Source: Streptomyces griseiscabiei (GTDB lineage Bacteria > Actinomycetota > Actinomycetes > Streptomycetales > Streptomycetaceae). Taken from it: a stretch of DNA of 64,000 bases. Under the pieces are notes generated by a model. The model searched no databases and was not told the origin of the DNA. It saw nothing but the letters and a program-made list of their open reading frames with translations. Both the position numbers and the translations under genes were made by a program. Below are positions 1-7,135 of this stretch, piece by piece; positions within the stretch are counted from its first letter, which is position 1, and the number at the start of each line of letters is the position of its first letter. The stretch lies in assembly GCF_020010925.1 (NCBI RefSeq), contig NZ_JAGJBZ010000001.1, positions 2,294,001-2,358,000 of the forward strand, written 5' to 3'.

Positions 1-148
1 CCAGGTCGGGGGCGAGCGCCGCGCCCGCGCAGATCAGCGCGCCGACCAGGAGGACCGGCCAGGGCATCGTGTGCCCGGCGGCGGCCGCCGCCGCCCCTAC
101 TCCGAGCCAGGCCGCGGCTCCCGACAGTGAGTGTGCTGGTCCCATCAT
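1..148 (-). CDS. metal-dependent hydrolase-like membrane protein, 5' end only
   Basis: Reading the minus strand from tandem ATG codons (148-143) gives a clean 49-codon frame that runs off the left edge. The peptide starts MMGPAHSLSGAAAWLGVGAA, continues through a hydrophobic stretch and reaches ALAPDL at the border. Streptomyces metal-dependent hydrolases of the YdjM/DUF457 type begin this way, and a PDLDH-type metal motif would be expected just past the edge. These are multi-pass membrane proteins of poorly defined function. It is divergent from the helicase at 315, sharing a 166-bp intergenic region. The family call rests on this N-terminus alone. Confidence 0.6.
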   Translation of the reverse strand, partial: MMGPAHSLSGAAAWLGVGAAAAAAGHTMPWPVLLVGALICAGAALAPDL

Positions 149-314
149 GGCCGTGCCCCGTCCCATTCCGTTCGTGCCGCTGTCCAGGTGCCTTGTGCCG
201 CTGTCCAGTTGTCCAGGTGCGCTGACGTTCCGTCGGCGCCACAGCGTAGCGTTCGCGATCTTCGGTCCGGCAGCCGATTCCCCCATCGGGTGCGCGGGCA
301 GGCAAGATGGGGGC

Positions 315-2828
315 GTGACCCTCATCGATCAGCTGCCGCGGACCGCCGACCCCGACGCCCTCTACGAAGCCTTCGAGTCGTGGGCCCGGGAACGCGGTCT
401 CACCCTCTATCCCCACCAGGAGGAGGCGCTCATCGAGGTGGTCTCCGGCGCGAACGTGATCGTGTCGACTCCCACCGGCTCCGGCAAGAGCATGATCGCG
501 GCGGGCGCCCACTTCGCGGCCCTCGCCCGTGACGAGGTCACCTTCTACACCGCCCCGATCAAGGCGCTGGTCTCGGAGAAGTTCTTCGAGCTGTGCAAGA
601 TCTTCGGCACCGAGAACGTCGGCATGCTCACCGGCGACGCCTCGGTGAACGCCGACGCCCCCGTCATCTGCTGCACCGCCGAGGTCCTGGCCTCCATCGC
701 GCTGCGCGACGGCAAGCACGCCGATGTCGGCCAGGTCGTGATGGACGAGTTCCACTTCTACGCGGAGGCCGACCGCGGCTGGGCGTGGCAGATCCCGATC
801 CTGGAGCTGCCGCAGGCGCAGTTCATCCTGATGTCGGCCACGCTCGGCGACGTCTCGATGTTCGAGCAGGACCTCACGAGGCGCACCGGCCGCCCCACTT
901 CGGTGGTCCGCTCGGCGACCCGCCCGGTGCCGCTCTCCTACGAGTACGTGCTGACCCCGCTGACGGAGACGCTCACGGAGCTGCTCGCCACCAAGCAGGC
1001 TCCCGTCTACATCGTGCACTTCACCCAGGCGCAGGCCGTGGAGCGGGCGCAGGCGCTGATGAGCATCAACATGTGCACGCGGGAGGAGAAGGACCAGATC
1101 GCCGAGCTGATCGGCAACTTCCGCTTCACCACCAAGTTCGGCCGCAACCTCTCCCGTTACGTGCGGCACGGCATCGGGGTGCACCACGCCGGCATGCTGC
1201 CCAAGTACCGGCGGCTGGTGGAGAAGCTGGCCCAGGCCGGTCTGCTGAAGGTCATCTGCGGTACGGACACCCTCGGTGTCGGTGTCAACGTCCCCATCCG
1301 TACCGTGCTGTTCACCGCGCTCACCAAGTACGACGGCAACCGGGTACGGACGCTGCGGGCCCGTGAGTTCCACCAGATCGCGGGCCGCGCGGGGCGGGCC
1401 GGATTCGACACGGCGGGCTACGTGGTGGGGCAGGCGCCCGAGCACGTCATCGAGAACGAGAAGGCGCTCGCCAAGGCCGGTGACGACCCGAAGAAGCGCC
1501 GCAAGGTGGTCCGCAAGAAGGCTCCTGAGGGGTTCGTCGGCTGGAGCGACGGCACGTTCGAAAAGCTCATCGCCTCCGACCCGGAACCGCTCACCTCCCG
1601 CTTCCGCGTCACCCACACGATGCTGCTGTCGGTGATCGCCCGGCCGGGCAACGCCTTCGAGGCGATGCGCCATCTGCTGGAGGACAACCACGAGCCGCGC
1701 AAGCAGCAGCTGCGGCACATCCGCCGTGCCATCGCGATCTACCGTTCGCTCCTCGACGGCGGCATCGTGGAGAAGCTCGACGAGCCGGACGCCGAGGGCC
1801 GTATCGTCCGGCTGACGGTCGACCTCCAGCAGGACTTCGCGCTCAACCAGCCGCTGTCCACCTTCGCGCTGGCCGCGTTCGAACTGCTGGACCCGGAGTC
1901 CCCGTCGTACGCCCTCGACATGGTGTCCGTGGTCGAGTCGACGCTCGACGATCCGCGGCAGATCCTCGCCGCCCAGCAGAACAAGGCGCGCGGTGAGGCC
2001 GTGGCCGCGATGAAGGCGGACGGCGTCGAGTACGAGGAGCGCATGGAGCGGCTCCAGGACGTCAGCTACCCCAAACCGCTGGAGGAGTTGCTCTTCCACG
2101 CGTACAACACGTACCGCAAGAGCCACCCGTGGGTCGGTGACCATCCGCTGTCGCCGAAGTCGGTGATCCGGGACATGTACGAACGGGCCATGTCCTTCAC
2201 GGAGTTGACCTCGTACTACGAGCTCGCGCGCACCGAGGGCATCGTGCTGCGCTACCTGGCCGGCGCCTTCAAGGCCCTCGATCACACCGTCCCCGACGAC
2301 CTGAAGTCGGACGATCTGGAGGATCTGATCGCCTGGCTCGGCGAGATGGTGCGCCAGGTGGACTCCAGCCTCCTCGACGAGTGGGAGCAGCTGGCCAATC
2401 CCGAGGAGATGACGGCCGAGGAGGCACAGGAGCGGGCCGACCAGGTCAAGCCGGTCACCGCCAACGCACGCGCCTTCCGGGTCCTCGTCCGCAACGCCCT
2501 GTTCCGCCGGGTCGAACTCGCCGCCCTCGATCAGGTCGGGGAGCTGGGCGAGATGGACGCCGAGTCCGGCTGGGACGCCGAGCGGTGGGGCGAGGCGATG
2601 GACAAGTACTGGGACGAGTACGAGGACCTGGGTACCGGTCCCGACGCCCGCGGTCCGCGGCTGCTGATGATCGAGGAGGAGCCGCAGAACGGGCTGTGGC
2701 GCGTCCGGCAGACCTTCGCCGACCCCAACGGCGATCATGACTGGGGCATCAGCGCGGAGATCGACCTGGCGGCCTCCGACACCGAGGGCCGTGCCGTGGT
2801 CAAGGTCACCGACGTCGGTCAGCTGTGA
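315..2828 (+). CDS. DEAD/DEAH-box helicase, Ski2-like with DUF3516 C-terminus
   Basis: An 837-residue superfamily 2 helicase, probably acting on RNA in the cytoplasm. Visible motifs are motif I TPTGSGKSM, a DEFH variant of the DEVH box, motif III as SATLG, and motif VI as HQIAGRAGRAGFD. The C-terminal 400 residues are helical and match the actinobacterial DUF3516 region. The frame is open back to position 69, but the Ala/Pro-rich extension there looks like open GC-rich sequence. The GTG at 315 followed by TLIDQLPR is preferred, as in relatives. The thioesterase gene starts 19 bp after the stop, so the two may be cotranscribed. No damage is seen. Confidence 0.88.
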   Translation: MTLIDQLPRTADPDALYEAFESWARERGLTLYPHQEEALIEVVSGANVIVSTPTGSGKSMIAAGAHFAALARDEVTFYTAPIKALVSEKFFELCKIFGTENVGMLTGDASVNADAPVICCTAEVLASIALRDGKHADVGQVVMDEFHFYAEADRGWAWQIPILELPQAQFILMSATLGDVSMFEQDLTRRTGRPTSVVRSATRPVPLSYEYVLTPLTETLTELLATKQAPVYIVHFTQAQAVERAQALMSINMCTREEKDQIAELIGNFRFTTKFGRNLSRYVRHGIGVHHAGMLPKYRRLVEKLAQAGLLKVICGTDTLGVGVNVPIRTVLFTALTKYDGNRVRTLRAREFHQIAGRAGRAGFDTAGYVVGQAPEHVIENEKALAKAGDDPKKRRKVVRKKAPEGFVGWSDGTFEKLIASDPEPLTSRFRVTHTMLLSVIARPGNAFEAMRHLLEDNHEPRKQQLRHIRRAIAIYRSLLDGGIVEKLDEPDAEGRIVRLTVDLQQDFALNQPLSTFALAAFELLDPESPSYALDMVSVVESTLDDPRQILAAQQNKARGEAVAAMKADGVEYEERMERLQDVSYPKPLEELLFHAYNTYRKSHPWVGDHPLSPKSVIRDMYERAMSFTELTSYYELARTEGIVLRYLAGAFKALDHTVPDDLKSDDLEDLIAWLGEMVRQVDSSLLDEWEQLANPEEMTAEEAQERADQVKPVTANARAFRVLVRNALFRRVELAALDQVGELGEMDAESGWDAERWGEAMDKYWDEYEDLGTGPDARGPRLLMIEEEPQNGLWRVRQTFADPNGDHDWGISAEIDLAASDTEGRAVVKVTDVGQL

Positions 2829-2847
2829 GCACAGGAGAGGCCAGCAC

Positions 2848-3723
2848 ATGACGACCAACCCCGCCGAGCGGCTCGTCGACCTGCTCGACCTGGAGCAGAT
2901 CGAGGTCAACATCTTCCGCGGCCGCAGCCCGCAGGAGTCCCTGCAGCGGGTCTTCGGCGGCCAGGTCGCCGGCCAGGCGCTGGTGGCCGCCGGGCGCACC
3001 ACCGAGGGCGACCGGCCGGTGCACTCACTGCACGCGTACTTCCTGCGTCCGGGCCGTCCGGGCGTGCCGATCGTGTACCAGGTCGAACGGGTCCGCGACG
3101 GGCGGTCGTTCACCACGCGCCGGGTCACCGCCGTGCAGCAGGGCCGCACGATCTTCAATCTGACCGCCTCCTTTCACAAGCCTGAAGAGGGGAGCTTCGA
3201 GCACCAGCTGCCGCCGGCCCGGAAGGTGCCGGACCCGGAGTCGCTGCCGACGGTGTCGCAGGAGATCACCGAGCATCTCGGCGCGCTCCCGGAGCAGTTG
3301 GAGCGCATGGCCCGGCGGCAGCCCTTCGACATCCGGTATGTCGACCGGTTGCGCTGGACCCCCGAGGAGGTCGAGCACGCCGAGCCGCGCAGCGCGGTGT
3401 GGATGCGGGCCGTGGGCACCCTGGGGGACGACCCGCTCGTGCACACCTGCGCGTTGACGTACGCCAGCGACATGACTCTGCTGGACGCCGTCCGTATCCC
3501 GGTCGAGCCCCTGTGGGGTCCGCGTGGCTTCGACATGGCGTCGCTGGACCACGCCATGTGGTTCCACCGGCCGTTCCGCGCGGACGAGTGGTTCCTGTAC
3601 GACCAGGAGTCCCCGATCGCGGTGGGCGGTCGCGGACTGGCCCGCGGGCGTATCTACGACCTGGAAGGGCGTCTGCTCGTATCGGTCGTCCAGGAAGGGC
3701 TGTTCCGCAAGCTCGGCGCCTGA
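2848..3723 (+). CDS. tesB: acyl-CoA thioesterase II
   Basis: A 291-residue cytoplasmic double-hotdog thioesterase that hydrolyses medium- and long-chain acyl-CoA. The N-terminal hotdog carries RVFGGQVAGQALVAA. The C-terminal hotdog carries LDHAMWFHRPF, with the catalytic Asp, and VVQEGLFR, with the catalytic Gln of the TesB Asp-Thr-Gln triad. Length matches the family (about 286-290). The ATG at 2848 has an AGGAGAG ribosome site at 2832-2838. It follows the helicase closely and converges on the minus-strand DUF6397 gene with only 7 bp between stops. Confidence 0.92.
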   Translation: MTTNPAERLVDLLDLEQIEVNIFRGRSPQESLQRVFGGQVAGQALVAAGRTTEGDRPVHSLHAYFLRPGRPGVPIVYQVERVRDGRSFTTRRVTAVQQGRTIFNLTASFHKPEEGSFEHQLPPARKVPDPESLPTVSQEITEHLGALPEQLERMARRQPFDIRYVDRLRWTPEEVEHAEPRSAVWMRAVGTLGDDPLVHTCALTYASDMTLLDAVRIPVEPLWGPRGFDMASLDHAMWFHRPFRADEWFLYDQESPIAVGGRGLARGRIYDLEGRLLVSVVQEGLFRKLGA

Positions 3724-3730
3724 CCGGCGG

Positions 3731-4699
3731 TCAGCGGTTTCCGCGCCGGAGCCAGCCCAGCAGGCCGCGTCGCCCCTCGGGCGCCGTGCCGGCCGTCGGC
3801 CGGGCCTTCCCGGGACGCCGCCCTCCTTGAGGGGGCACGGTGCGCCGGGGCCTCGGGGCGAGCCGGTGGGCACGGGCCTCGGCGAGGAGCTGCCGGAGGT
3901 TCGCCGTCAGCCATGCGATCTCATCGGGGTCGTCCGCCGTCATGATCCGCGCGGTGATCTGTGCGGCGGGGGCGTCGGGCGGGCCGTGGTCGGCCCGCGC
4001 GGGCAGGTGGCGGTTCAAGTGGGCGCGCTCGTAGGGATCCTGGACGATCTCGGCGACCTGGACCGGATCGAGCAGGGCGGCCGGGGCGGCGGCCCGCTGC
4101 CAGGGGTCGTCGGCCTGTCGCAGGAGGATTCCGAGTCGGCGGCCACGCCAGTTCCGGGGGCGCAGGTCCAGCCCGGCGTCCAGCTGACGCCTCAGCTCTT
4201 CCGGGACACGGCCGGTCAGCCAGGGTGCGTTCTGCTCGTCGGCCGCGAACTCCCGTAGATCGGCCGCCAGATAGAGCCAGACCACGGCGCGGTAGCGGTT
4301 CAGGTAGAACTTGACGGGTGTGACCACCCCCAGGCGTGCGAGCCGCATGAACCGTGAGACCGGTACGCCCAGGATCTCGGCGCTGTCGGCGGAGCCCAGG
4401 GCGTCGACGCGTGCGCGCAGTGTCTCGGGGAAGCCCTGCTCGGCGCGGAGCCGGTCGATCTCCGCCTGGGCGACCCGACGGGCTCCCCCTCCGTCGTCGA
4501 TCACAGTCCGCAGGCAGCCCAGTTGTACGGCGAGGTCGAGTTGGCTTCGTTTCAGGCCCAGCTCCCGGGCGGCGCGGCCGAGCGCGAGCGTACGGCGGGC
4601 CGCTCCGGTGCTCGCCCGGAGGCCGCTCGACGGGGTGCGCGGGTCGGGCCGGGTGGCCGTGGCATGGGTGGCGGGTGGTGTGACGGTGTGGTCGGACAT
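3731..4699 (-). CDS. DUF6397 family protein
   Basis: A 322-residue protein of a Streptomyces family without known function. After a Thr/Pro-rich N-terminus of about 40 residues comes a helical segment (RAARELGLKRSQLDLAVQLG) resembling an excisionase-like winged helix. This is followed by EILGVPVSRFMRLARLG, a second HTH-like repeat, then YLNRYRAVVWLYLA, LDLRPRNWRGRRLG and IVQDPYERAHLN, blocks I recognise as conserved in these proteins. The C-terminus is basic and ends GLLGWLRRGNR. DNA binding is only an inference from the helix pattern. The ATG at 4699 is the first good start. Confidence 0.75.
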   Translation of the reverse strand: MSDHTVTPPATHATATRPDPRTPSSGLRASTGAARRTLALGRAARELGLKRSQLDLAVQLGCLRTVIDDGGGARRVAQAEIDRLRAEQGFPETLRARVDALGSADSAEILGVPVSRFMRLARLGVVTPVKFYLNRYRAVVWLYLAADLREFAADEQNAPWLTGRVPEELRRQLDAGLDLRPRNWRGRRLGILLRQADDPWQRAAAPAALLDPVQVAEIVQDPYERAHLNRHLPARADHGPPDAPAAQITARIMTADDPDEIAWLTANLRQLLAEARAHRLAPRPRRTVPPQGGRRPGKARPTAGTAPEGRRGLLGWLRRGNR

Positions 4700-4791
4700 G
4701 GTGGTCTCCCCCGTGCGGTGCGGTGCTCGCGCCGGACTCGCGCTCGCCTCGGGAAAAACCGTAGCCCGTTCGCCGAAAGTCGGGGCGGGCC

Positions 4792-4800
4792 TGTGGATAA
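4792..4800 (-). promoter_or_regulatory. DnaA-box-like nonamer
   Basis: TGTGGATAA on the plus strand is TTATCCACA on the minus strand, an exact match to the general DnaA box TTATNCACA. It lies in the 129-bp gap between the Roadblock gene end (4829) and the DUF6397 start (4699). A single site is not an origin. It could be chance or a DnaA-titrating or regulatory site. Confidence 0.3.
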
Positions 4801-4828
4801 CTCCACCCGCAACCGATGAACCCGCAGG

Positions 4829-5242
4829 TCAGCGATCCATCACCGCGGAACGTTCGGGCCGGCGGGCGTCGACCCCGAGATGTTCTCCGACGCGGTTCAC
4901 CAGCAGAGTCATCTCGTAGGCGATCTGACCGATGTCCGCCTCGGCGGCGCTGAGCACGCACAGACAGCTGCCCGGTCCCGCCGCGGTGACGAAGAGCACC
5001 GCGTCGTCGAACTCGATCATCGTCTGCCGGACGTCACCGGCGCCGAAGTGGCGGCCCGAGCCCTTGGCCAGGCTGTGCAGCCCCGAGGAGACCGCGGCGA
5101 GGTGTTCGGAGTCCTCGCGCCGCAGACCGGTGCTCGCCGCGGTGACGAGTCCGTCGTTGGACAGCACCACGGCGTGCCGTACGGGTTCCACGCGCTCGGT
5201 CAGGTCGTCCAGCAGCCAACCGAGTCCCGCGTTCTGAGCCAT
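4829..5242 (-). CDS. Roadblock/LC7 domain protein (extra CvnB-type)
   Basis: A 137-residue Roadblock/LC7 protein. This family modulates small MglA-like GTPases and is the second component of Streptomyces conservons. Typical segments are LGWLLDDLTERVEPVRHAV, VLSNDGLVTAAS, GSGRHFGAGDVRQTM and IAYEMTLLVNRVGEHLG. It is very like the cvnB product at 6698-7135. It lies downstream of cvnD on the same strand, separated by 224 bp, so conservon 1 appears to carry a second Roadblock gene. The ATG at 5242 was chosen because GGGGAG lies 8 bases upstream; an earlier in-frame ATG adds only an unrelated arginine-rich tail. Confidence 0.88.
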   Translation of the reverse strand: MAQNAGLGWLLDDLTERVEPVRHAVVLSNDGLVTAASTGLRREDSEHLAAVSSGLHSLAKGSGRHFGAGDVRQTMIEFDDAVLFVTAAGPGSCLCVLSAAEADIGQIAYEMTLLVNRVGEHLGVDARRPERSAVMDR

Positions 5243-5337
5243 CGCTCGTACTCCCCGTTGTGTCGTTCTCCCTGGCAAGGAGGATCCGACGATTCAGCCT
5301 TCCCCACTGCCGCCGCCGGAGCAAGCAGCAGGGGGAC

Positions 5338-5388
5338 ATGGCAGGGAAGATGACCGACAAGGAATGGCGGGCCTTCTTCGCGAAGGGC
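5338..5388 (+). pseudogene. possible 5' relic of a PPOX/F420-dependent oxidoreductase gene
   Basis: After an AGGGGGA ribosome site, an ATG at 5338 opens MAGKMTDKEWRAFFAKG. This closely resembles the N-terminus of Streptomyces PPOX-class F420-dependent enzymes (MTxEEWRAFxxxGTRTGK). After about 17 codons the similarity ends, and the open frame continues only as antisense to cvnD. I read it as the remnant of a gene truncated when the conservon genes were brought together, or as a short novel ORF. The match is from memory of the family and the stretch is short. Confidence 0.3.
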
Positions 5389-5466
5389 GACAACGGGGGC
5401 TTCCCCACCCGAAACAGCACTGTCAAGGGACGGAAACCGGCCAGGCAGAGGCAGGTTGACGCCGCT

Positions 5467-6072
5467 TCAGCCCACGGAGTCGAGCAGTCGGGCGGTGTGC
5501 ATCCGTCCGGCGTATTCGACGAGCCGTATCAGCACTTCCTTCCCGGAGTCGCGGTCCCGGGCGTCGCAGAGGACCACGGGAGTGCCCTGGTCGAGGTCGA
5601 GGGCACGGGTGACGTCGGGAACGCCGTAGGCGCGGGCGCCGGTGAAACAGTTGACGGCGACCACGAACGGGATGTGGCGGTGCTCGAAGTAGTCGACGGC
5701 CGGGAAGCAGTCCTGGAGTCGCCTCGTGTCCGCGAGGACGACGGCGCCCAACGCCCCCTGCGCCAACTCGTCCCACAGGAACCAGAACCGGTCCTGGCCC
5801 GGGGTGCCGAACAGATACAGCGAGAGCCCGGACCTGATGGTGATGCGTCCGAAGTCCATGGCGACGGTGGTGGTGACCTTCTGGTCCACCCCGTCGGTGT
5901 CGTCCACGGACTGGCCCACCTCGCTCAGCAGTTCCTCGGTGCGCAGCGGCCTGATCTCGCTGACGGCGCCGACCAGCGTGGTCTTGCCCACGCCGAATCC
6001 GCCGGCGACGAGGATCTTCAGTGCCAGGGCGCCCGTGTCGCCGTCTGTCTCATCGGAGTGCTCGGAGACCAT
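5467..6072 (-). CDS. cvnD: CvnD-type small GTPase, conservon 1
   Basis: A 201-residue MglA/Ras-like GTP-binding protein, the fourth conservon component, expected to switch at the membrane with CvnA-C. The P-loop GGFGVGKTT is near residues 24-32, switch regions follow (TTTVAMDFG), and G3 appears as FGTPGQDRF. VAVNCF stands where NKxD would be, as usual in these GTPases. The ATG at 6072 gives the usual length. Unlike conservon 2, where cvnD overlaps cvnC, this gene starts 188 bp after cvnC ends, with a tiny ORF in the gap. Confidence 0.9.
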   Translation of the reverse strand: MVSEHSDETDGDTGALALKILVAGGFGVGKTTLVGAVSEIRPLRTEELLSEVGQSVDDTDGVDQKVTTTVAMDFGRITIRSGLSLYLFGTPGQDRFWFLWDELAQGALGAVVLADTRRLQDCFPAVDYFEHRHIPFVVAVNCFTGARAYGVPDVTRALDLDQGTPVVLCDARDRDSGKEVLIRLVEYAGRMHTARLLDSVG

Positions 6073-6134
6073 CGATCACTTCTCTCGGGAGTGTCGGCCG
6101 CGGTCGACATGGGTTCGGCGGTGGGAAGTCAGCA

Positions 6135-6260
6135 TCATGGCAACTGCCACTCGTCCGTGTGGCGTTGGACCGGTTTTTCCTGTCGCTGACCGCTTCGCGC
6201 ATATTCGGTGCCGGGTTGGATGCGCAAGTCGATACGGGTCGGCCCCATGGGCTTGTTCAT
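6135..6260 (-). CDS. possible 41-residue ORF between cvnC and cvnD
   Basis: An ATG directly abuts the cvnC stop (TAGATG), opening 41 codons that begin MNKPMGPTRIDLRIQPGTEY and end before cvnD. The position suggests translational coupling to cvnC. Against it, third-codon GC is about 70 percent, lower than in neighbouring genes, and I recognise no homologue. It may be a conservon-specific peptide, a decayed insertion, or chance. Confidence 0.25.
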   Translation of the reverse strand: MNKPMGPTRIDLRIQPGTEYARSGQRQEKPVQRHTDEWQLP

Positions 6261-6701
6261 CTACAGCGCTCTCAGCCCCTCGATCACCTCGCGCAGGATC
6301 CGTTCGTCCGGCAGTTGCGCGGGCGGGACGGGGCGGCTGACGGTGACGCGGCCCAGTTCCAGGAGGTCGCCGAGGAGCACCCGCACCACGCCGACGGGCA
6401 GGTCCGCGCCGGCGGCGAGTTCGGCGACCGACTGGGTCTCGGTCCGGCACAGTTCCACGAGCGAACGGTGTTCCGGGCCGAGCGGGGTGTCGTCGCCGGC
6501 CCCGGGCGCGCCAGTGTCGAGGGAGACCAGGGCGATCAGGTCGAAGCGGGCACCGCTCGGCCCGGGCCTGGTGCGTCCGCCCGTCATGGCGTAGGGGCGG
6601 ACGAGGGGCCCGGCCTCGCTGTCGTACCACCGGCTGCCCGACGGCTCGTGCGAGGCGCCTGCGCTGCCCTCGGTCATGAGTGCGACCCGTCCCTGGTTCA
6701 T
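6261..6701 (-). CDS. cvnC: DUF742 protein CvnC, conservon 1
   Basis: A 146-residue DUF742 protein, the third conservon component, predicted as a winged-helix adaptor. Hallmarks are RWYDSEAGPLVRPYAMTGGR, LVELCRTETQSVAELA (helix-turn-helix-like), GVVRVLLGDLLELGRVTV and the ending ILREVIEGLRAL. The ATG at 6701 overlaps the cvnB stop as ATGA, indicating coupled translation. An internal ATG at 6677 (MTEGSAG) is an alternative that resembles how homologues usually start. Confidence 0.88.
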   Translation of the reverse strand: MNQGRVALMTEGSAGASHEPSGSRWYDSEAGPLVRPYAMTGGRTRPGPSGARFDLIALVSLDTGAPGAGDDTPLGPEHRSLVELCRTETQSVAELAAGADLPVGVVRVLLGDLLELGRVTVSRPVPPAQLPDERILREVIEGLRAL

Positions 6702-7135
6702 CCGGCCGCAGGCGGGCGGGCGCCGGTGCGGGTCGGTGTGAACAGGTGCTCCCCGACGCGCTTCACCAGCCGTGCCATCTCGTAGGCCACCAGGCCGATG
6801 TCGGCCGTGACGGAGGTGAGGACGGCCAGGCAGGAGCCGTCTCCCGCGGCGGCCACGAAGAGGAAGCCGTCGTCCATCTCCACCATGGTCTGGCGTACGC
6901 CGCCGGCACCGAAGTGACGGCCCGTGCCCTTGGCGAGGCTGTGGAAACCGGAGGCGACAGCGGCGAGGTGCTCGGCGTCCTCGCGCTTGAGGTCGCTGGA
7001 GGCACCGACCGCGAGCCCGTCGTTGGACAGCACCACGGCGTGCCGTACCTCGCGCACGCGCAGTACCAAGTCGTCCAGCAGCCAGTCGAGTTCACCGGAC
7101 CGTTCGGTGGCCCTGGTGCTCGGGTCCTGGATCAT
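6698..7135 (-). CDS. cvnB: Roadblock/LC7 protein CvnB, conservon 1
   Basis: A 145-residue Roadblock/LC7 protein. Typical segments are LDWLLDDLVLRVREVRHAV, VLSNDGLAVGASS, LAKGTGRHFGAGGVRQTM and YEMARLVKRVGEHL. It probably binds the CvnD GTPase and links it to the CvnA kinase-like protein. The ATG at 7135 overlaps the cvnA stop (ATGA) and its own stop overlaps the cvnC start, so A-B-C form one coupled unit. The frame is open upstream, but only as an arginine/proline shadow of cvnA. Confidence 0.9.
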   Translation of the reverse strand: MIQDPSTRATERSGELDWLLDDLVLRVREVRHAVVLSNDGLAVGASSDLKREDAEHLAAVASGFHSLAKGTGRHFGAGGVRQTMVEMDDGFLFVAAAGDGSCLAVLTSVTADIGLVAYEMARLVKRVGEHLFTPTRTGARPPAAG

